From Pegea sp. RAD2-039 (Eukaryota; Chordata; Thaliacea; Salpida; Salpidae): a stretch of DNA of 64,000 bases. The notes below the pieces were generated by a model. It was not told the origin of the DNA. It did not search any database and saw only the letters and a program-made list of their open reading frames with translations. The stretch lies in NCBI GenBank assembly GCA_034620365.1, contig JAQGEQ010000206.1, forward strand, positions 248,001 through 312,000, read 5' to 3'. This document shows positions 39,164 through 49,120 of this stretch, piece by piece. The stretch's first letter is position 1. Each line of letters opens with the position of its first letter. A program made the position numbers and the translations under genes.

Positions 39164-42100
39164 CTAAGAAATCGAAAAAGTTGACTTTGTGGCAACTGAT
39201 ACTCCATTCATACTTTCTTTATAGGCTTCTGCTGCTTTTTCATGGTCTCCTTTTTGATAGCTACAATTAAATGAAGTCAATCAACTATCAAAATATGTTT
39301 GATAACTAACAGCAAAAGTGCAATGTTGCGAAGAGTCTGAACAACTTGATGACTTGCATCACCATAAAACCTCCGATAAATCTTTAATGCTCTTCGATAA
39401 AGAGGTAATGCAACATCTAAACTCCCATTCTCACTTTCACATACGGCTTGATTCAACTGAAACAACTTTTATCAACATCTATATCTACATCCTGAGATTA
39501 ACGGCACCAGGGCATTGGCTAACTCTGGTGTCTCCTCTTCACTCTTCTGATGTTGTATCTTGACAACCTCTGAGTACAGTTCCGAAGCTCTGACCAAGTC
39601 CTTGTTCTTCTTACACAACAGGGCCAGGCTCTTCAACGCTGCTAATACTGTGACGTCACTACCTCCTAAAGTTTGCCTAAGTAAAAATCAAGTCTTAAGA
39701 GCTTAAGATGAAGAGAGAAGACAAGGACACCTAATAGAGAGCGCACGTTCCATGTAGAGGACAGCAGAAGCAAGTTTGTTCTGTTCGGCGTGAACTAGTG
39801 ATAAATTGTAGTAACTTTGTGATAATTCAAAATCTTTTTCATCTAAAAGTTCTTCTCTCATCTTTAAAGAGCGAAGAAAAAAGTCTTCGGCTGTTCTGGA
39901 AAGATGACGTCACAGAAATTCGAAATGATTTTGAAACTTACTTAAAGTTGTTTTGTAAATGATTAACAACTCCCAAATCATTGAGGACTTTTGCAACTTC
40001 CAACGAGTCTTCATCTAGAGTGAGACCTTCCAAACTAAAAGTCTTTCTTCTCAATCGTTCAAAACTCCTCTGAAATTATCCACAACATCCACAAAGAACC
40101 TCCGAGATCAGATCTCTTACCGCATTTAACGAAGGACTTCTTCTGTAAATCTTCATCATTCTTGAATGCAAACTTCCCAGATCTTTGCCACTTTTTCGAT
40201 TGATCCTAATGATTGAAGAGATCTCTTGGGCCACACGATAGTGGTACTGACCGGCAACTCCTTCCACTAACTCCAAAGCTTGTCTGTTGGTCATCAACCA
40301 CTGGTCACTAACCACTGACAACTATTAGGTGTACCTGAACAAGGGCTGGGCGGTGCTAGGTTTGCCCCATTGAACATAAACACACGCAAGGTGATGTAGA
40401 GAGTCTGCAACATCCGGATGATCTGGATCTAAATGAGTCTCGCTGATCTCTAAGGACTTCTGCATCGATGAAACTGCCTGTAACGTCAAAATCAAGATTA
40501 GCGCGCATTGAGAGGTATTTAATCAAGGGCACCTCTTCAATAAGACCCAGTTCAGATTGGAACCTCCCAAGTGATAAGAACATGTTGGAAACCTTCCTCA
40601 TCCCCACATCATCTTCTTCTTTACTCACGATCTTCGATTCTAATTTCTTTAGTTCGTCATGGTAACGGCTTCCACTGGTCAGTTTGTCCTCATTCAAATA
40701 GTCCAACAGGGCCACAAGTTCACTCACTCTGCCTCTAAAGTCACCATTTTAAGGTTGAGGATCATGGTCAAGCCCTGGTACCTAGTGTGCATGTGATGGA
40801 GTAATTTTGGCGAATAAATAATTTCGAATAATCCGTCGCGGTCGTCTAGTTGATGTAGTAACCATGGTAACGTATGGATGTTGCGCGGAGTAAAGATGTT
40901 ACAACTGGATCTTATTTGAGAGATCATTTTCAGATGACATCTTCGTTTGTGAGTCTCGTTGCTGACGTAGAATTCATAGATGACGTCAGAGACCTACAAC
41001 GATCCAATCAAGGAAGAACAAATTGATGATGTGATCATTTACCTGGGAGTTATGTGCTTTATAAAATCCTGCATCTTCTTTCAGAACGAACAAGTGAAGC
41101 AACTTGTTCAGATGACTAAACCATCGTGCGTTTGTCAGTTGTGACGTCAAAAACAAGAATAGTTCCTTCTCTGACAAACCGTCACGTGAGCAAGCAACAA
41201 ACTGATGAAGAAATTGATGAAGAGTTGATGACGTCACTTCAGTGCTTACCTGTAAGATGGATTTCAATTGGTTTCGATGTTCTCGATTTTCAGATCGCGC
41301 TTCGATTTCGCGTAGCGTCACTCGATACAATTCGATGACGTCACGAGTTTTGAGTGCTGCAGACCAAACAGCCTCAGAAACCTGGTTGGTGGACACACTG
41401 TCGAAAGAAGAAGATAACCAGAAGTTATAAGAAGAACGGGAACCAACCAGAGCGCGAGACGAGAAAGAAGTTTGCTATAAAGTGGATCATAAGTGGAAGC
41501 GTCGCGACACTGCGCTGTGACGTCATCACGCTACAACAATAACAACTATGAAAATTAAGTGGTACTGGGACATGCATACCATTTGTGGTGGTAATTGTTG
41601 GACCAGTTGTCGGACAGAAGCAGCTGAAAAAGGTTCTAAATGGAGAGTGGGCCAATGTTGCCAGACTTCTGGACAGTTGTCACTGGTCACTGAAATCACG
41701 ACCCTTACACCAACATGAAGGGGGTCTAGTAACCACTGAAAGTGGATAGGTGCGTCCTATAGGACAACACTAGTCAAGTGACATCATTGATGACGTCATC
41801 AGAAGTGACCTTGACGAGATGCAAGGAGTCGATGACCATGACAACGCGATTATTCAATCTCGCTGACAACTGCTCCAACCACCTCGGGAAGTTCTCGCGT
41901 AATCTTGTGACGTCATAGCTAGCATATGAGCGAAGAGGTGGAAGCGATCCTAGAGGTAGACGATCAACTAGTTGTGAGAGGAGACGTCTGAAGATCAAAA
42001 AGTGAAAGATCAAAAGATGTAGTAAGATCAAATCTCACCGGAAGATGATTACGGGTTGAACATCGAGAGATCCTGTTCCTGTCACGTGATGCTGAAGCAC

Positions 42101-44486
42101 TATGACGTCAGAGCGGTTTTCTCGAAGCTTGTGTACCCAGCTGTAACCAATTTGCATGATGACGTCATCAGTGGTTACGTCATAAGTGACCTCGATAGCA
42201 GCAGTGTCTTCCCGGATGCGTTTCCTCCGGACACTAGGAGCGGAGGAACAGGTCCTGGTGACGTCACTATCTCATCGAGACGATCGTAGCACTACAGAAA
42301 GTAGGTTGAAGTAGTGACGTCACGTGTTGATGACGTCACCTTCTCGAATCCGAGAGGCGGTGAAGAGCGGAACTGAAACGCGATCTTCTCTTGCTGCATC
42401 TCAAGAGTTTCATCAATTGGGATCTCCTGGATACATCGGATCACTTCTTCTTCTTCTTTCTTGATTTTGTTCTTCTCTATTGAAATGCGGAATGCAAATT
42501 TCTACAGATGAGAGGATTGGTAATAAGATGAGGAAGAAGTCAGGGAGTCAGGACTCACGAGTCGGATGGATTTGATGATCTGAGAGATGAGAAAGTGATC
42601 CGGAGGTAGATCAGAGGAGAAGTCAAAATACTGCTTGACTTGACTCTTCATCTCAACCTGCATCTTTTTTGCTCCAGAGTTAATCTGTGAAGGCTGAGCA
42701 GAAGAAGATCAGAAGAAGATCAGAAGAAAGGAGTCAGTTATCTGATGTAAGGACCTGTTTGCAGCATAAGAAGCTTGAGATGTTGTTGGAAGGTTCTGTG
42801 ATTCCCTGATTACATTCAGCAGCTGTGAAGCTGAAAAAAGATATTGGGAGTTAATTAAAGATGCAAGGAGTGAAAGAGCCACCTTCCAAATTTGGTGCCC
42901 AGAAAGCAGATGAAGATGTCGGATATAGAAATAGAAAATCTGATGTCTCTTTCAGTATTCTTCAGTTTTAAGTCGCTGACATCTTTTGTACGAATACGAT
43001 CATAGGAAGTTGATCCTTTAGAAGATCTCAGTTTGAAGCAAATAAAAGAAGATGAAAAGAAGTACCAATAAAATGAGAGATGATTAAAAAACGATCTTCC
43101 ATTTCACACAGATCTTCAAGATCTTTAATCATTGGATTGCTTAAGAAGCTCTTTGCATCATTGATACAATCAGGAGATGAAGAAATATAAATCCTAAAAA
43201 CTCTTTCAGTAACAATGATAACAACAAAGAGTGCTTCACCTCAATAAGTTGCTCTCTTCTATTTCAAAGACATTAGAAGCAGGTAATATCTCAGACAAGT
43301 TGTTCGATGACGTCATCCACTTCTCACTAGATAGTGACGTTGTATCAGCGATGTCTTTGGAGGTTTTCTACAGAAGAGTTTGAGTAGATGAAGATAATTG
43401 TAATAAAATCACTGACTTGTGAACTATCATTAAAATGTATCATCGATGACTCGAAAAGAGATGCTGCTTCACTTTCAGGAGCAGCCCACCATTCAGCTAG
43501 AGGAGACGTTGATCCAACTATAAGTGGATTAAAAAGATGATAAGAGATGAGATGAGTTAAAGCCACTCACAGTTAAGGAGTGAATTATCGACATTTTGAA
43601 AGTTATGGTCATCCACCATCACTATTCCCTGAGCTTCAAGGCGATGAAAGTTACTCTCTAGCTGTCTCTTAGTCTAAAGAAGATGTTTTGAATAAAAAAG
43701 AGAGATTATGTAGCATCACCTGTAGTATAGCTTGAATTTCACTTTCTTTAGTTTCCCGGAATATTTTAAATTGTCTTTGTATTTTCTCTCTGTTCTAAAA
43801 ACAAATTTATATAAATTTGTCTCAAAAACTTTTTTGTTAAATCAAACTAACTTGTTCTAAGGCAAAAGCTCTTTCAGCAGCTTCGTGGCTGTTAGCAAGA
43901 GCGAGGTCTCTCTCACTACGAAGTCTTTGGCACTGTTTGTTGAGAGCTTGTAGTTCTGCACGTAATCTTTGGTTTTCTGTTTCTAATTTTTCTTCCTAAT
44001 AAAAGAAGAATTAAGAGGAAGCTAATAGAAAGATGAAATCACTTTTCTTTTCAGATTTTGTATCTCTTGTTCCAAAGTGACTTTTTGTGTTTTAAAATCT
44101 TGACGTAAATTTTGATCATTTAAATTACCACCGTTTATTGAAGGTGATAAAATGTTAGGATCAAAAGACCCTGATGATCTTAAACTGGCAGATTTTTTCA
44201 CACTTCCCTCTAGATGCTAAAAAATTGATATTTTCACTGAATTTCATGAAAGTTTTATAATATTCTTAAATGAACTTTTTAATAAAATAGATTAAGTATA
44301 AAAATTAGTTTATTAGGATATAAATAGACATTTCAAAACCTTTGGACGAAGCTTTAATTGGTTAAATATTGATGGTTGGCTGATATTTCTTTTCATTGAG
44401 CGTTGATTAGCTGAAGGAGCTTCATCAGCAATATTCATTTCAATATTATCATCTTTATTTCTAGCTACAGAGCCTGTTGTTCCCAT
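39164..44486 (-). CDS. NPHP3: Nephrocystin-3 (ciliary inversin-compartment protein)
   Basis: I spliced 28 exons from 44486 down to 39164; all 27 junctions are in frame, giving 1280 residues (human about 1330). Order: N-myristoylation start MGTTGSV (human MGTASS); coiled coil with [12 protein letters not shown] and [15 protein letters not shown]; a divergent middle region; a P-loop NTPase with [14 protein letters not shown] (about 515-528) and Walker B-like VVMVIDS after [12 protein letters not shown]; the WLLDPL[13 protein letters not shown] segment; then C-terminal TPRs from about residue 945, including [20 protein letters not shown] and [12 protein letters not shown]. Sample exons: 44340-44486, 43852-43995, 42191-42291, 41810-41987, 40335-40477, 39311-39456, 39164-39260. 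NPHP3 is known to be targeted to the proximal cilium through myristate and UNC119. ODAD1 lies directly upstream on the same strand. Introns are 40-75 bases. Confidence 0.95.
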
Positions 44487-45507
44487 TTTTTTTATAATTT
44501 AAAATATAATTTCTACACCTGAAAGAAGAAAATACATTTGTTATGCAGAATTTGGTTTTGATTATAAACATTTTTTATCGCGAGGTAAACAGTATGAATA
44601 AACAGATTTTTTTGAATCCTATATTCTTTAATATTTTCTAAAAATGTGACAAAGGAAAACAAACACAATTTGGCGTTATGCAAATATGTTTTGGTTTAAA
44701 ATTTGATTTGACCTTATTTGAATCTGTATCAAGCATTTAATTGTAAAAATAACTATATTTACAATTATTTGACAATAAATTTTCATTCAAAGAAGTAAAT
44801 TTTACCTTTTTAAAGCAAATGTTTAGTTACGTTTTGTTTAAAGTATTTCTTATTTAGAATAAATCTGTAAATAAAGCTGTTAGTATAAATTTTCTAATAC
44901 TTAAGCAGGTGTCAAAATAATAAAGAAGTTCAAATAAAAATACTCAGACTTATGTAGTATCTAATTATTTCGATTTTATAAACTAAAATTCGTTGAAATA
45001 AAATCGCTTAAGGTTGAAGTTGATGCTTTCTAAACTTCTATATTTCATACAAAAATTTCTAGTTTTGTAATTTTCTAATTCCTATCGTTTCTAGTAGAAT
45101 AATTTTTGTTCTTTATGTTTAGAAACTTTAAAAAGCCTTATAAATGTGAAACTTTTACCACTTTTAAATCTAAAAATATTCCTTGTGCCAGAGTAAACTA
45201 CACTAATTAAATATAACAGCTATTGAAGAATAGTTTTAAGTTTTTGCAAGTTTTATATGCGCCAGCAGTATATTTTGAATGCTTATAAACATCATTAACA
45301 GTAATTACAATTAAACTTTGACATATTTAAATCTTTGAGTAAATTTTAACAGCGGTTTATTAAGATATTTGATTTTTGAAAAAAGTTTTATTGATAAAAA
45401 TATTTCAGATGTTCAATGGCGATAAACGATTTTATAAAGATTGATTTGAAAGTAGTTTACAAAATATACATCTTAATCAATTTCTTTCAAATAAAGATGA
45501 TCGATTT
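44487..45507. other. Intergenic region between NPHP3 start and ODAD1 stop
   Basis: About 1 kb, A/T-rich. On the minus strand an acceptor-like ctttcag ends 32 bases before the NPHP3 ATG, so a 5' UTR intron or trans-splice site is possible. No gene or clear promoter motif is visible. Confidence 0.6.
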
Positions 45508-47740
45508 TTATCGTCGTTTTATTTGAGTGGTAGCTGTGACGTCATATCGACTTTGACCATGACTTTTCGAGGCTTCTGCTTCTTTCTTCTCGACCTGAAA
45601 GTCAAAAAAGTTGACAAATCGTTCACTAAGAGACATCTTAAACATACAGAAGCAAGGACTTTCATTTTAAGCTCTTCAGAAGTCAGTGGATGAAGTTGCT
45701 CATGCTCTTCATCATCATCTAAATCAGGATCTCTATCAGATGGATCAAATCCCGTTGATGGAGGATCCACAGTCAAACGACCAACAACCTCCTCCTCGGG
45801 AACCTTACCCACCATTTTCCGAGCAGTTTCATACGGATCGTAAGACTCAAAGTTTTGCTGAAAGATACATGTCAGTGATGACGTCACTGATATATGACGT
45901 CATCATCACCTGTGAATCGACGTAAGCGCTCGATAGAATCAGTTGATTGGCTCTTTGCTCTATTAACCCGAGAAACATCATGACGTTGTCATCATCAACT
46001 TGAACACCTTCACCAAGCTGTTGCTTCTGATGACGTGATATCAACTCATCCTGATCCGCGCTGCTCCCTATAATCTTATGGAAGAGTGATCCAGCAGCAA
46101 GTTGTAATTGACCAAGGATCTTCCCGACTCTCATCAAGACCTTCTCACTTGCTTCTACATCCTTTTCCACTTGCTCTAACTCTTCCTCCATTTCTTTTAC
46201 AAGCTTCAACCGACTCTCTTGCATCTTCACATCTTCATCTTTGTACTCTTTGATATTTGCATGTATCTGTAATCAGATCATTTGATGACGTCACATCCGC
46301 GCATGCGTCGCGCACCAACCACTCGAATTTCTTCGCCGAGCTGTTCAATGGAGTTGTTCTGTTCATTGACGAGATTGAAGAGCGCGAAGTTTAGATCTTC
46401 GACGCGAATGAAATTGGTCACGACTTCGTTGACGTCATCTTTTCCGCTACAATCGACGATGGCGCTAAAGGCGCGTTCAAAATCGTCAATTTTCTCGTCT
46501 CCTTCTCGCTGTGTTTCCTTCTCTGTCATGACAACGACAATACTGATGACATCATCGCTATGATGACGTCACTAACCCTTCTTTGTTGCGTGATAGGTGA
46601 TAGTTCGGGTGACTTCTTTCGCTCTCATAAACTCGCGGCGTTTTTTGTCGTCATCAATAATCCGCTGCAGCTCCTATATATATAATCTTGTTCGATGATG
46701 ACATCACGTGATGACGTCATTGACTGACTCGAATATCGCCGTTAAAGAGCTGAATATCTTTTTCGCATTTATCTTTCAGTAAAAACATTTTGTTATGAGA
46801 CTCATCACGTGCTTCATACGCAGCGGTCGATGCTTCGGTGACGCGCGCTACTTCTTTTTTCAAATCTTTCAATGCCTGTTTCGACAAGTTGCAAATTATC
46901 GCGACGCGTCACTATGACGTCACCTTTTCGTTTCGTCGAAATTTGGACAAGTAGTTTGATTTATCGATGCGTAAGTTTTCGATGACGTCACGCTTCTTGT
47001 TGTTTTCAGCACAGATTTTGTTGAACTTTTCAGTAGCCTGATTATTATGAATATTAAATCACGTGATGATGACATCATAGCAACCAGTTACCAAGTGAAG
47101 CCGATTGTCAAGCGTTTTACGCAGCTTATCGGTATCTTTGATGAAATTAGAAATCTTTTCTTCACCTCCAATTTTCTTCTTCTCCGAATGAATTTTTTCG
47201 AGAAGATATTTAATCTCTGATTCGATCCTCATCTTCTTCTGCATCTCTTCATCAATTTGATCCGACAGCAGCTCTGTTACACCAACCACGGCATCAACTA
47301 GCAAGACCAGGGACACTTAGTGGACACACTTGCCTCTTTCATCGATTAAATCTTCAATCTTCTTCTGATGACACTCATCTCTTTTTTGATTCTGATCACT
47401 TTCAGCTAGAAACAATTCTTTTTCCATTTCAACTCTTTCAGACTTCAACAGATCAATTTCTCGTCTAAAGTGAAAAGATGAAGATGTTACAACTGATTTA
47501 TGAAATGAATAGCAACAGACAGCTGTCTTCTTATCTGTTCCTGTGATTCAACAGTGTAATCATGTCTATCGACTTCCATAATCCGATATTTCTCTTTAAG
47601 ATTTTTCAGTTCCAAAGCTGTAAAAGTGCAAAATGTAGGACTGAGAATCCAGAAGTTGAAATCTTACTTGAAGTCTCCATATCTGCATCACTCGCATCCG
47701 AGCGAATAGAATTCAAGTTACGAAAAGAATTTCTTCTCAT
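45508..47740 (-). CDS. ODAD1: Outer dynein arm docking complex protein, ODAD1/CCDC114-CCDC63 family
   Basis: Exons (minus): 47668-47740, 47521-47617, 47334-47464, 47092-47273, 46924-47037, 46729-46875, 46577-46673, 46323-46522, 45910-46266, 45648-45857, 45508-45594; in frame for 564 residues. The family anchors outer dynein arms to doublet microtubules of motile cilia. The protein is almost entirely coiled coil. Diagnostic segments are KYRIMEVDRHDYTVESQEQI near the N-terminus, FIRVEDLNFALFNLVNEQNN in the middle, DDDNVMMFLGLIEQRANQL, and an acidic tail with HPLTSEELK followed by KEAEASKSH. ODAD1 and CCDC63 are close paralogues in vertebrates, so ODAD1 is used for the family as a whole. Intron 3 must use a GC donor (AGAG|gcaagt) to keep frame. 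Its neighbour NPHP3 is also a cilium gene. Confidence 0.9.
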
Positions 47741-49120
47741 TTTGATAAAACTACTCAAAGTATCTCAATCCTAAAAAATTTTCTTAATTTTAAAATGAAG
47801 TTTATTTTTTGCAAAAATTTAATTAAAGTTGGGAAGATACTTTCAAAGATTATTTCATTAAGATAAACAAATCTCAATGTTTGTTGATATAACTTTACTA
47901 TTTGTCTATTTTTTTCCAAGTAATTTATATAAACTTAATCAAGTAAGATATCAGCAACTTATGAATTAATCTCAGAGTCCAAAGATTTTCTTGATATTCC
48001 TAAAATAATTAAACTTGCTTATAAAGTTTTTAAATAAATCTAAACATCAGATTCTAATTAAATATGAAAATTCGAGTTATATTGATATCATTCTAGTTTA
48101 GACATATCTAAAAGTAAATTTAAGTATTATATTTTGCTTATCAATTATATCTCATCAAAAACTTATTTCAGATTAAATTTCAAAATTTTCATTTTTTTAC
48201 ATAATTATTCACAAAATATATTTCTGGAGCTAGATAAAACAACATTTTCATTTACAAAGTAAAATTTTTATTATTCTAATGATTTAATGAAAACCATAAA
48301 AAGAAATCGAAAAATACTAAAAAGTTTAGTGAAATCGCGTTTAAGTGTAAGTACACATATTCCATGACAACAAAAAGATATTTAAATCTAGCTGTTATAC
48401 AATTTTTGATTTGCTGTTTGCTGGATCGTCTTATTTCAAATTTTGTTTTAAAAACTTTTGATTTATGCCAACATTTAAACTAAAAAGTGTAAAAAAAAAT
48501 TAACTGCAAAGAGCTTCGAGACAAACGTTTTTAAACCACTAAGGTAAGCTCAGAAACAAATGATCGATATATAAGTTTGTTGCAATTAAAAGTAATTAGA
48601 AATTTTTAATAAATAGAACTGAATATGATAAAATCGTCTCAATGAATATTTAAATCTTCAAATTTTTCCCTTGCAAAATTATCAGCATGAAAACTATATT
48701 TTCACTAATAGATCTTTTCAAAGTGATGTTCTAATTAGCTAATTATCAAGAGTAAAAGATTATAAGTTTTGTTGAAAGATATACGGAAACAGACTGCCAA
48801 CTAATTTTCTATTTAAGACTTAAATGTTGGCTCAGTTTTGACAACTGGCTCGACTATCAACTTATTACGTTGTCAAGGAAACAATGACTTTATCACGAGC
48901 TCAATTGTTTCAAATTTAAGTTTCTTTACAAACGACAAATTTTTTATTAGATTTTATTTAACAAGTTTCTCACGATTTAGTGACGTCATAAGAAGATCAT
49001 TGAGACCAAAGAACAATTGATAAGCGCAAACTTGATTATACAAAACTATGACGTCACCAGCGCAAGAAACACCCGAAGTTTTTACAAGAACTGGTTGAGT
49101 ATGACGTCATAGAATGAAGA
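47741..49120. other. Intergenic region between ODAD1 start and ELMO stop
   Basis: About 1.4 kb. The ODAD1-proximal half is A/T-rich, with an acceptor-like ttttttag 30 bases before the ODAD1 ATG. The ELMO-proximal 150 bases carry three TGACGTCA octamers (48981, 49049, 49102) and probably include ELMO 3' UTR. The plus-strand 60-codon frame at 48838-49020 has no recognisable motif. Confidence 0.6.

Noticed and set aside
40468-42289. Plus-strand frames across NPHP3 (40468-40665, 41126-41542, 42056-42289)
   Set aside because: They are shadows of GC-richer NPHP3 exons; the minus-strand exons splice in frame through all of them.
47330-47464. GT donor (gtgtgt) for ODAD1 exon 3
   Set aside because: It requires an impossibly short intron or gives a stop in the next exon; the nearby GC donor keeps frame to the end.
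45508-47740. Coiled-coil gene considered as CCDC39 or a generic myosin-tail protein
   Set aside because: The NFALFNLVNEQNN and NVMMFLGLIEQR segments are characteristic of the ODAD1/CCDC63 family.
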